Under the pieces are notes generated by a model. It was not told the origin of the DNA and made no database searches. It saw nothing but the letters and a program-made list of their open reading frames with translations. Below, one piece after another: positions 37,696-47,977 of a DNA stretch of 64,000 nucleotides (its first letter is position 1; every line of letters begins with the position of its first letter). This DNA is from Otis tarda (lineage: Eukaryota; Chordata; Aves; Otidiformes; Otididae): NCBI GenBank assembly GCA_026413225.1, contig CM048557.1, positions 23,972,871 through 24,036,870 of the forward strand. The letters are read 5' to 3'. The position numbers and the translations under genes were made by a program.

Positions 37696-38460
37696 TGTGT
37701 TGCGTTTGTGAAGTGGGGCGAGGCTACAGGGCAGTGAGAGAATATGAGGGGCCTCTGCCTGGATCTAATGGAGAGGAATTTCTTGTGAGAAGAACAGCCG
37801 CAAACACCAAGGTCAGTGTAGAAGGAGGAAGAGGATTAATGCTGCTCCTGGCCAAGATTCCCCTGCAGCCTGTGGGGGACCACCCGTTGGGGCAGGCAGA
37901 TGCCTGAAGGAGGCTGTGGCCTGTGGAGGGCCTGCGCTTGGGCAGCCATTCTGGAGGGACTGCACCCCGTGGAAAAGGACCCCACACTGGAGCAGTTCAC
38001 AAAGGATTGTAGCCTGTGGGAGGGACCCCACACTGGAGCGGGGGAGGAATATGAGGAGTTCTTCCCCTGAGGAGGAAGGAGCAGTGTAAAGTGATGTGTG
38101 ATGAACTGACCGTAACCCCCATTCCCTCTTCCGCCCTGTGCCGCTCGGGGGAAGGTGGTGGAGATAGTCGTGAGTAAAGCCAAGCCTGGGAAAAGGGGAG
38201 GAGTGAGGAGAAGGCGTTCTTCAGATCTGGGGTTTTTTTTCCTTTCATTATCCTACTTTGTCTTTATTATGAATAAATTTAATTCGTTTCCCCATGTCGA
38301 GTCTGTTTTGTCCTTAAAAGTAACTTGTATGATCTCTCCTTGTCCTTCTCTTGAGCCTTTTGTTATATTCTCTCTCCCCAATTCCCTCAGATGGTGGGGA
38401 GGGGCAGGAGAGTGAGGAACTGCACAGGGCTTAGTCCTGAGTAGAGGCTAAACTACGACA
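37696..38460 (+). mobile_element. Solo LTR, family 1 copy 5, internally deleted
   Basis: It begins TGTGTTGCGTTTGTG, like the start of the inverted copy at 12492-13603, and ends GAGGCTAAACTACGACA. Flanks CACCC and CACTC give a 5-bp duplication with one mismatch. At 765 bp it is about 350 bp shorter than its relatives. About 280 bp just after the first 40 bases are missing, including the TATTTAAG promoter-like site, and the GC-rich repeat block is about 80 bp shorter. AATAAA is kept at 38272-38277. With the putative promoter lost, the LTR is probably inert. No internal retroviral sequence is attached. Confidence 0.88.
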
Positions 38461-40287
38461 CACTCTGAACTAGAATTTAATTGTATTGTAAACACTGTAC
38501 TGGTCTTCTGCTGATTCCAAGACCAATAGTGAGTCTCACACTTCTAACTGTTTAGTAAGTATACAGAAAGATTTTCCAGGTAATTTGATTTAGATTGTTC
38601 CCCATTTCTGTCCTCTCATGTGCTACATTTAGGGGTCAACAGAAAAAGAAAATCACGAGCTATTGAAGACAGCAATTCAGAAGACAGAAATAAGGTTTTT
38701 TTTAATACCCTGCTAATGCTGCCATTGTGAACATTAGCAATCAAGAATCATCAGTGCCAGAGCCTGCAATGGATTAAGTCCAGGGCTCCAGATCCCAAAT
38801 CAGGCTGTCGTTGACTTTTTGTTAATATATAAATGATTTACTGAAGCATAGCCAGTCAAAACAGAATACCATTTGTGTGCACGTGAAGGTCTGGCTGTTC
38901 CTGCCAAGAGTGACTCATGTTTAAGGGGCACAAAGAAAAAGAGGGCTCAAAATGGATATTTAAGGTCTGATTTTTTTTATTGCTTGTAGTTTGTACCAAC
39001 ATTTCTACCTGTGCAAAATACTGCTCAATTGTTCTGAAAGTTTACCACTTGCTTACATTGAAGTAAAAGTACAAATTGTTAAGGAATGGGAGGTCAGGAT
39101 AACAGAATATGACCTGCATATAAAAAAAAAGACAGCATAAAAATGATTAGGATATGTGGAAGATCTAAGAATGAATGCTTTTCATTGTATTTTCTGTTTT
39201 TCTTTGCAGAAAAAAAATAGGTTTTGTAAGTTGACTTGTACATTCATTGTTTTTCCTAGCTGCTGTACGAACAGAAATAGAAGAGACTAGAACACAACTA
39301 CTTTCTGTGATCATCACTTACACGTTAGCAAATGCAACTGTTATGCTGTTTACTACATAAAGTACTGCAGTGGGCAAAGACGTCTTTCAGGATTAGAGAC
39401 ATATTTGTGATAGCAGCTGTACATGCATAACAAAGATAGAGCCTCTCTCTGTCTGAAGGCTTACTATCTAATTCCTCATTATTCTATATTATACCCCCCT
39501 TAGTAGCTACCTTCTTCTTGGAATAAAAATGACTACTCAAGTTTAGCTGAAACTACTTCCCAGGCAACATAAAATAATCAGAAAAAGTATTTTAATGATT
39601 TTTTTTTTTTAACCACAGAGTAAATGGACTATTCATGTAGAACTGCATTAGTTTCATTCAATGTCTTAGCTTCTGACCGCACCTTTTCTCATGTAGACAA
39701 GGAGCAACAGATGAGAAACAAACAGATAGAGGAACCCACCGGATAAAATGGTCAGCACAGCAATCTGTGGTCACAGCAAATCAGGATCTTGATCTAGAGT
39801 CATTACATTCAATGAAATTGCCATTGATTTCCACAGAAGTAAGATGAATTCCTGCTGCCTGCTCTTACCAGTAATTTGAATGATAAATGATAATTTACTT
39901 GTAACAAAGTATCTATGTGTTGGAATATGACTATAGAAACACCTGAATTACAAAGAAAAGGATTAGATATTTAAGTCTCCATTCAAACTGAGTGTCTGTA
40001 CTACAAATCTGTGAGAAGAAGTGAAAATTTTAGTCTGATTTCTTTGGTCCAACTATTCCTCTGCAAGATTACGTAGTAGAGTAGGCTTGTGTTTGACATT
40101 CCTCATTTAAACCCATAGCTTTTTCTTGGCAAGACCACTGCAGATGTGTGCCTGAGAACACTGTATGCATGCTGCCATTCTTGTGAAAGATGTGAAACAG
40201 TATCTGTTCTTGAAATTCATCATAATTTCCTACAAACTGAAAACCTGAGGGGAGGGAATAAAATATTATGAACTTAGGCTCTTCCGG
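38461..40287. other. AT-rich intergenic sequence, no gene seen
   Basis: No gene or repeat family is recognised. A T run is at about 39599-39610. The last five bases, TCCGG, are the left flank of the next LTR. Confidence 0.6.
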
Positions 40288-41373
40288 TGTTCTGGTTTTG
40301 TTGGGTGAAGGGGGGCCTAAGGTGGTAGCTTCTGTAGGAAACTGCTAGAAGTTGCTCCCCTTTGTTCAGTGGACTCAGCCGGGCCTAGGGCGGACTCACT
40401 GCTGGCCAAGGCCGAGCCAATTGATAGCAGAATGTCCCATGATAACGCCTCTGTGATAACGTATTTAAGTAGGGGAAAACAGAAAAAAAAAGAGAAGGAG
40501 AGAAGATGTGAAGCAGCTGAGCAGGGGCAGAGAGGGGGAGGCGTGAGCCTTGTGGGCCTTGCAGGCCTCACCCTCTGGCCTCCCGCCGGGCAGCCAACTG
40601 GGCCCAGCTCGGCCTGGCCTGGCTGCAAGAAGTGGAGAGGAGATGAGGATCCTGAGAGGCGTCTGCCAGCCTGTTGTAAGGAAGGGCTGCAGACACCAAG
40701 GTCAGTTCAGAAAGGAGGGGGAGGAGTAATGCGGCTCCTGGTCAAGATTCCCCTGCAGCCTGTGCTGATGACCATGGTGGAGCAGGTTGTCCCCCTGCAG
40801 CCCATGGAGGTCCACAGAGGGGCAGAGATCCACCTGCAGCCCATGGAGGACCCCACGCTGGGGCAGGTGGAGGCCTGAAGGAGGCTGTGGCCCAAGGAGG
40901 GCCCGCTGGGGCAGCTGTTCTGGAGGGACTGCACCCCGTGGAAGACATGATCCATGCTGGAGCAGTTTCACGAAGGACTGTGGCATATGGGGGAAGAATG
41001 TGAGGAGTTCTTCCCCCGACGATGACACAGCGGCGTAAAACAACGTGTGATGAACTGACTGCAACCACCATTCCCTCTTCCCCCCTGTGCCGCTCGGGGG
41101 GGAGAAGGTAGTATAGATAATGTTAAGCCCGGGAAGAGGGAGGGGTGGGGGGAGGTTATCTTGTTCCCTGTCTCATTCTCCTGCTAGTTTTAGAAATAAA
41201 TGAGTGGTTTTCCTCAAGTCGAGTCTGTTTTGCCCGTAACGGTAACTTTAAGGATTTCTCCCCATCCTTATCTCAAACCTTGAGCCGTTTTCCTTATATC
41301 ATCTCCCCCTATTCTCTTGGAGGGTGGGGGGAGCGAGAGAGAGAGACTGCGTAGTCGGGGCTGAACTACGACA
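40288..41373 (+). mobile_element. Solo LTR, family 1 copy 3 (ERVL-like)
   Basis: It begins TGTTCTGGTTTTGTTGGG and ends GGGCTGAACTACGACA. Flanks TCCGG and TCCTG make a 5-bp duplication with one mismatch. Over its length it matches the copies at 394 and 16665, with the TATTTAAG site, the CAGCCCATGGAGG repeats and AATAAA (41195-41200). Short deletions explain its smaller size of 1086 bp, for example the loss of about 20 bases near 40648 and of part of the TGGGACCCCAC segment near 40990. The minus strand carries open stretches of about 120 codons in the GC-rich block. No internal region is attached. Confidence 0.91.
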
Positions 41374-44300
41374 TCCTGACAGCTGACCTTTGAGGATTAA
41401 AAAGGGATGATAATAACAATGCAAAATAAGTCTCGAGATGGTCAAAACATTATCCATCATATCAGCCAAGGTCCTGCTTAGGATGTCAATGTTTAAGACT
41501 ATTTGTTCAGGTTCTGTAAAGCCAAAGCATGTTTTTATACATGCATGTGAGAATTAATTTAGTGCCTTCTAGAGAATAATTGGTCAGACTATCTTGATTG
41601 TGTTGAAAATGAGATTAATAGTTTTCCATAAAGTACTCTTTGACAGTAAAAACTTCATGATACCCTGCAATACTGCTGAAAATCCAGTCCTGAACTCCAC
41701 TGCTCAGTCCTGACACACAGTTCTTCCTTAATGGTCTAAACCATATGACTGTCTAAAAAGGCAGACTCCCCTGGGAGCGCAGAAAAAGTACTGCCTTCCT
41801 TTTCTCATTTACATGAACTTTATATGCCTTATTTCAAAAAATGCAATTAAATCAACCAACCTAATCCTTTAATAAACATCAGTCTATGACTATACAAATA
41901 CCTATATGTACAAAACAAAAACTCAAAATGATGCTTTGTAAAGTACCATAATAAGGCTCTATATTCATCACTGCTGTGTATGGCTGGGTCTATCTTACTC
42001 TTTCAGCTTCAGTTGGTTTTCTTCTAGCTCTTTCTTACTTTCAGTAAAACTGTCAATCTTTTGAATTCAGCCAGCAATGAGTGAACCAGTAATTGCACTA
42101 GGATGACTGTTTTGGAAAGTGGACTTTTTGGTAATCATATTTAATAGGAATGAAATAGTTTTTCAGTCTGTACCGAGCAATGTAATGAAGCAACAATGCA
42201 CTACTTAACCTGGTACTTTCCCACACGCATCTTTAACAGCTAACCTCCTTGGATACACTGAATGTGGGCTGAAAGACATTGTTTTGAAGTCCTGTGTTGT
42301 ATCTCTGCCAGCTTGACTGCAGTGTTTAAGTGCTCTCATAGAAAATTAATTCTGAAAGACACTATGGTACTGTGTAGGAACAATTAATTTTCAGTAGTGG
42401 AATAGACATATTTTCCTCACTTAGTTGAGATTCAAAGCAGAAGACATGAAAACTTTGTAGATAGTGGAAAATAAATGGATTTTCCACAGTTTTGGATGTA
42501 GAGGAACAAATCAATCAGTCAACCACATTTTCAAGCACTTTTCAGTTTGGTGTGCAGACAACACACCTTTCTTCCTTGATAAATAAAAGGACCACTGAGA
42601 AGTCTTTACTATATGTCTTTTAGTGGTTTTCAAATTCTACTTCTACAATGAAATTTCAATTTTGCTGTTGCCAAATCAGGGAAATTAACACTGATTTAAT
42701 ATAGGTATGCTTGAAATAATAGAATTAAATGAACCCAACCTGAAGAAAGCATAGCTGTAGTTAGCACCACTACTGTGTGATTTCTTTTCTGTATGAGCAT
42801 TTTTTCCTTGATTGCAATTTTCTTTCTTTACAATTACCTTACAGAAATATATTCCTTTGCTTCACTTGTTGACAAAAACAGGTCTTTAACATATTCATGG
42901 GGTTTTTTTACATATGTCCTTCCTGCTTTCTTTTAGTGAATTTCAGTCTCCTGAGGTTTAGACCGGAATCTTAATCTCAAAAAGACAACCTCTGATTTCC
43001 ATATCCTTAGAGTATTTCACTGTACAGTGTTTTCTACTAGGATGGCTTTAAGACTGAGCCACTGTGTATCATGTTAAGGGTGCTGAGAACATGGTCTAAA
43101 ATGACAAATTTTTTTAACTCTTATGGCTGACATATTCTTACTTGCAGAGTGAATGTAGCCATACATTGCAAACCCATATCCCTAGAGGCAGATACTTAAA
43201 AACTGTCTTTACGTGCATTTGTAAATCATTAATACTGCTGCAGCACTGAAAACATTCAGTGTACTGAAGATGATTGTAAGGTTACTGTGAATACTTCAAT
43301 AACATTAAAAGGTCACATAGCAAAACTGCACACATTTCAGCCATGATGATATATGCTGAGAAAAATCCAATTCTGGTACGCTGGTAGCAAAGGGTTGGTC
43401 AGTTGTTCTCCATTGCAGCCTCAGTGGCATTTCATTAGGGCACAGCAGCACAGATGAAAGACTAGAGACCCAGCAGAGAATGGTCAATAAAACCACTGCT
43501 GTATTTCAAGATGCTATCACTAAATGCCATCAAGATGCCTTCTGTCTGGACTATGCTTTAGGTTAAGCCAGAGGAATTTTAGTTCTGAGTTGTAAAGAGC
43601 AAAATCAAACATAAAACCTGACATGACTCTTCACGTTAAACTGACACAAGTCTTTCTTGTCCCTGTCTTATAAAGTGACCATTCTGTGGCTGTTCAGGAA
43701 ACCTGAAATATGAATGGGCCCTGCTTGTCTTGTCAACAAGTATATTGACTCATACTGATGTTGATTCATAGCCTTTTCCAAGAAATAAAGAGGCAGAACA
43801 GTTTTGCAATTAGGTGGCTGCAGTATTTACAGTATTCAGTTTTTGGTTTTATCTTGAATCAAGCCCTGTTTAATTGTAAGTTTGAACTTGTGAAGCTTTC
43901 AAACAGCATCATGTATTTTTCTCTCACGAAAAATGCAACTCTTACATTTAGAATCTCATGCAGGTTCTTCTTGGGAAGAACAATTAATAAGATCATAATT
44001 CTTTATCCACCTAATCTTGAGCAAATATCTTATCATACCTCAGTAAAGTTCATAAAATGTTACAATAACATGGAGATACAAACACTGATAGATGCGGATA
44101 TAAGAAAAGAAAATGAATATTCAAAAGTAGTAGAGTTTTACTTCAGTTTGAGCAGTGCAATGAGAATAATAACCAGAAGAAACGAGGAAGATATAGTAAA
44201 ATAATTGTATGAAAAGTGTTTTTGAAATTTAGTAAAGTCAAATCAAAGGCCAGAATCTATTAATCTACAGTCTTCATTTTGAGAGTAAAAATACTATCAA

Positions 44301-45597
44301 ACTCGAAAGAGCAGATGATACTTTTAGATGTCCCGAGAAAGGTGGACAACTGCTATAAAACATTAGATCTTAACATAACACAGAACTCCTGAAGAAAAGT
44401 TACAGATTATATTGACTCATTAACAGTTGTTTATGCAAATTACTCACATTATGGAAACTTTATCAAAATTTAATCTCAGAATAAAACATAATTTTCCTGA
44501 AAAAACACTTTTTTTTTTATCCCTGAAAAAAAAAAAGTCCAATACTGTTTTTTGAAATGTAACCTTCAATTAATTCATTCTATGATTACGTGCATCATTA
44601 AATGTAACTCGTGCAGCTACATTGTTTTAATTTAAAGCTATATTAAAATACATTTTTAGGACATTGCAAAATAACTTTTTTACAGATTAAAAGTGATTGG
44701 GAATGTTAGCTATACAACCGTGAGAGTCAAGTCATAATTATATCTACTGTGCTTTGTTCTGTTTTACAATGTGTGAACTGGACGATTAGGTAGGTGAAAA
44801 TATTCATTTTCCTTTCTCCTTGCTATACAGAGAGTTGTATTGCCTAAAGTTAGAAGCACCATTAACAGCTTCATACAGTGATTCACTCTCAATTTTCAAA
44901 TCATTTGACAGTAATTCATGTCTCTAATGCGGTTTCATTTCTGGCTTGAAAATACATGAACAGACAATGGGTTATTTCTCTTTCATGACTGGTAACAAGC
45001 AGTTATTGAAAACATTTTGCTATTTCCATGGCTTCAAGGAGGAGTGCTTGCAGACAAAATACATTCATTTTAAAATAAGAAACAATAAAAAAAATTGCAA
45101 AACTACACAACCTCTTACCCCCTCAAGCAAACTGCTAATTGTTTCTTCACTGAAGGAAAGATTTGTACTGTATTGGAAATTTACAGAGTTGTGCTTTTAC
45201 CAAGACACTGGAAAAATGCAAGTCAAGAGATCTAAGTGGATTATGTTTGACAAAATTATAGTAATTTGTTGCTGCTTCTACATTGACCATCACGTTTTCT
45301 AGATTTCTAAACTGTCTGATTTTTAATAATCAATATTTAAAAAAAAAATTATTTTCCTACAATCTACACCAGAATGTTCTTGAGACCAAATGCCATTTCA
45401 GCCTTTAGGCAAGTGACAACTCATAAAACTTCTTTAACCTGTTCCAAGTTCTTTGATTCATTGTGGTTTTCCAGGATTGTGTCAGCGGCAAGATCTGATG
45501 GAAATACTATTCACATTTTATAAGAAGACTTCTAAAGTTTGTTTCTTTCACCAAATTCCTCACCTGGGCCATAAGAAATTCACATTTATTTTTCCAG

Positions 45598-45721
45598 CTC
45601 CATCAAGAGCTCCACGGCTGCACTCTGAAATCTTGCTGGCAGCTGAGAACAGACCAGCAGTGCAATACAGCCAAGACCTCAGCAGCTGCAAGGCTTCTTC
45701 AGCATAAACTCCTCACCATGG
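45598..45721 (+). other. Candidate exon ending in a strong-context ATG
   Basis: A pyrimidine-rich run ending TTTTTCCAG precedes a 124-bp segment of about 53% G+C, counted directly, that ends CTCACCATGG|GTAAAG. The last bases form an optimal initiation context (CACCATGG) immediately followed by a donor-like GTAAAG. It therefore has the shape of a 5' UTR exon whose start codon abuts the splice site, or of a non-coding RNA exon. A frame enters from upstream and stops at TAA inside the segment, so internal coding use is unlikely. No product can be named. The exon role is inferred from signals only. Confidence 0.28.
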
Positions 45722-45792
45722 GTAAAGTACTCATTGCTTAAAGCACTCCCTATTAGCTTTTATAGCTGAACATATCTTCCAACTTCCATATG

Positions 45793-45834
45793 TTGAAGGA
45801 AGTGATAACTACCTTGAAGGAAGTGATAACTACC
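45793..45834. repeat. 21-bp tandem duplication
   Basis: TTGAAGGAAGTGATAACTAC plus C occurs twice in a row, identical (45793-45813, 45814-45834). A recent local duplication. Confidence 0.93.
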
Positions 45835-47076
45835 TTATTAATGAACATCACTAGAAGCTTTCTTCCTCTGTTGTTTTCTTCCTTTTTTTTTTCATATTAA
45901 AATATGAAATTCTAAATTCCAGTATAATTTTTCAACAAGTTAGTGTAGACTTAACTCTTTCAAAGCTCTGAGACTAATTTTGTTTGAACACTGTGTTTCT
46001 TCAAGCTTAATTTGACACTAAAACAAAGCACACCACTTACAGAAGTTATACTATATTCTCAGCAGTTATACTATTGCTGTGCAAAGATGTACTCAGTAGA
46101 TTCAGCCTTCCCTTTATTCATTTAGCAAATGAATTAAATGAGTGATACCCCTTAAATAAGGAGTAGATTATCAGCCTGTTTGGAGCATAGTGAGGGTAGC
46201 TGGTGTTCAATCCTGACCTATTATGAAGGCAATTTGACACACATGGGGTAGTCCTCTTGTTCTTCCCAGTCTCCCTCCTGCTGTTTTCTTTTCTCTGTAA
46301 GTTAGTTCCTTTCCTGAGGGGAGAATAACCACAGAATAAAAAGGACCTAAACAGGCCATGCAGAAGTCATTTCTAGAAAAAAAAAAAACAGTGAGCCTAA
46401 ATTTAGTTGGTTTTACAGTTCAGAGCTTCTATCTAGGATTTATTAGCATACTATAACATGAGGAATTCTGTTTTCCTACTTGCTTTGTTTGAAATCTTGA
46501 CCTCATTTTCTGCATTGTACAGTAACAGTGTTGCATAAACATCTATGACCCTATGGTCCAATTAGATTTACGTAGCACTAAATCATTAGCTTTTAGACTT
46601 CAGTTGTCTAGCTAAGTGTAACAACTAACACACTTTACCAGCTTTATTATATGAAAAGATATCAATTGTGTGCATGTTGGTAATATTAATGTAGTAATTG
46701 CACAATTATGAGATGTGTCACATTCACATCTTCTGCCCTTTGTGCATACTCTGTACAGCTTCAGATGTCTGCCATTTTTTCAAAGCATTTTGAAAACTCT
46801 TGTCTTTTTTTTCCTTACATTAGCCTCCAAATGACCGTGGCTCATTACAAACATTAAATACATTACTAGTAACTGTCTAAAGTATGAAAATTTGACATAT
46901 TATGATCATCAAGAATAAACACAGAAGTTCTATTGCAATAGAAAATAAAAGCTCTCTCTTTAGCAAAGATGGAAAGATCAGGTCCATAGTTTGTAAATTA
47001 GTTAAGTATGCAGAGCATTTTATGATTTAAAGGATTGAAAAGAGCCTATAGAACATGGAAGGTCATTATCATCATT

Positions 47077-47520
47077 TACAGTCACCTACAAGAAGGGCTG
47101 GAAGGAGGATCTGAGGAACTGTAGGCCTGTGTAGTCTGACCTTAGTACTGGGGAAGGTTATGGAGCAGTTCATCTTGAGTGCTATCACATGGAACGTACA
47201 GGACAACCAGGTGATCAGGCATGGGTTTATGAAAGGCACGTCCTCCTTGACTAATCTGATCTCCCTCTAAGACAAGATGACCTGCTTAGACTTAGAGGTT
47301 GGGGAAAAGGCTGTAGATGTTGTGGAGGTTATAGCGAGGTGGGTGTCCGTCTCTTTTCTCAAGTAACAAGTGACAGGACAAGAGGAGATGGCCTCAAGTT
47401 ACACCAGGGAAGGTTTAGATGTGATATTAGGAAAAATCTATTCATTGAAAGGGTTGTCAAGCATTGTAACAGGCTGCCCAGGGAAGTGGTGGAGTCACCA
47501 TCCCTGGAGGTACTTAAAAG
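47077..47520 (+). mobile_element. CR1 retroposon, plus copy, left part
   Basis: This is CR1 ORF2 sequence on the plus strand. At 47077-47330 it matches the reverse-transcriptase region, with readable KKG...KEDL and TTATGGAGCAG blocks, but frameshifts break it. At about 47331 it jumps to the C-terminal part of ORF2 (SDRTRGDGL, then NRLPREVV), skipping roughly a kilobase of the full element, so it has a large internal deletion. It stops at GGAGGTACTTAAAAG, where an inverted CR1 begins, and resumes at 47891. No functional protein can be made. Confidence 0.9.
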
Positions 47521-47890
47521 ATCATAGAATCATTGAATAGTTTGGGTTGGAAGGGACCTTTCGAGGTTATCTGGTCCAACCCCCTGCAAGGAGCAGGGAC
47601 ATCTCCAACTAGACCAGGTTACTCAGAGCTCTGTACAACCTGGCCTTGAATGTTTCCAGGGATGGGACATCCACCACCTCTCTGGGAAACTTGTTCCAAT
47701 GTTTCACCACCCTTACTGTAAAATTTTTTGTCTGAGTCTATATTCTTCTATTTTAAGACCATTCCCCCTTGTCCTATCACAACAGGCCCTGCTAAAGAGT
47801 TTCTCCCTATCTTTCTTATAAGCCCCCTTTAGGTTCTGGAAGACCAGTATAAGGTCTCCCTGGAGCCTTCCCTTCTCCAGGCTGAACAGC
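47521..47890 (-). mobile_element. CR1 copy inserted within another CR1
   Basis: A minus-strand CR1 3' end, starting at the left edge with ATCATAGAATCATTGAATAG and GGTTGGAAGGGACC. It extends to CTCCAGGCTGAACAGC, where it is truncated at its 5' end. It lies between the two halves of a plus-strand CR1 (47077-47520 and 47891-47977), so it is a younger insertion into an older element. It contains only the end of ORF2 and the 3' tail. No target-site duplication is visible, as is common for CR1, and about 20-30 bases of the host element seem lost at the junction. Confidence 0.9.
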
Positions 47891-47977
47891 ATGGTTTAGT
47901 GGTGGACTCAGCAGTTAGGTTTACAATTGGACTCAATGATCTTAAGGGTCTTTTCCAACCTAAATGATTCTATGATT
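47891..47977 (+). mobile_element. CR1 plus copy, 3' end
   Basis: ATGGTTTAGTGGTGGACT, CTCAATGATCTTAAGGGTC, TTTTCCAACC and the final ATTCTATGATT octamer are the 3' tail of a plus-strand CR1. This is the continuation of the copy at 47077-47520 beyond the inverted insertion. Confidence 0.9.

Larger units (their letters stand above)
41374..47076. other. AT-rich intergenic sequence with one exon-like island
   Basis: Apart from the candidate exon at 45598-45721 and the duplication at 45793-45834, no gene or repeat family is recognised. The longest frame outside repeats, 148 codons at 43758-44204, is lysine-, isoleucine- and asparagine-rich, has no known motif and is close to what chance gives at this AT content. 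Confidence 0.55.

Noticed and set aside
43758..44204. 148-codon frame, longest outside repeats
   Set aside because: AT-driven composition with no domain, no splice context and no GC rise. A rough stop-frequency estimate gives a frame of this length as plausible by chance in 64 kb.
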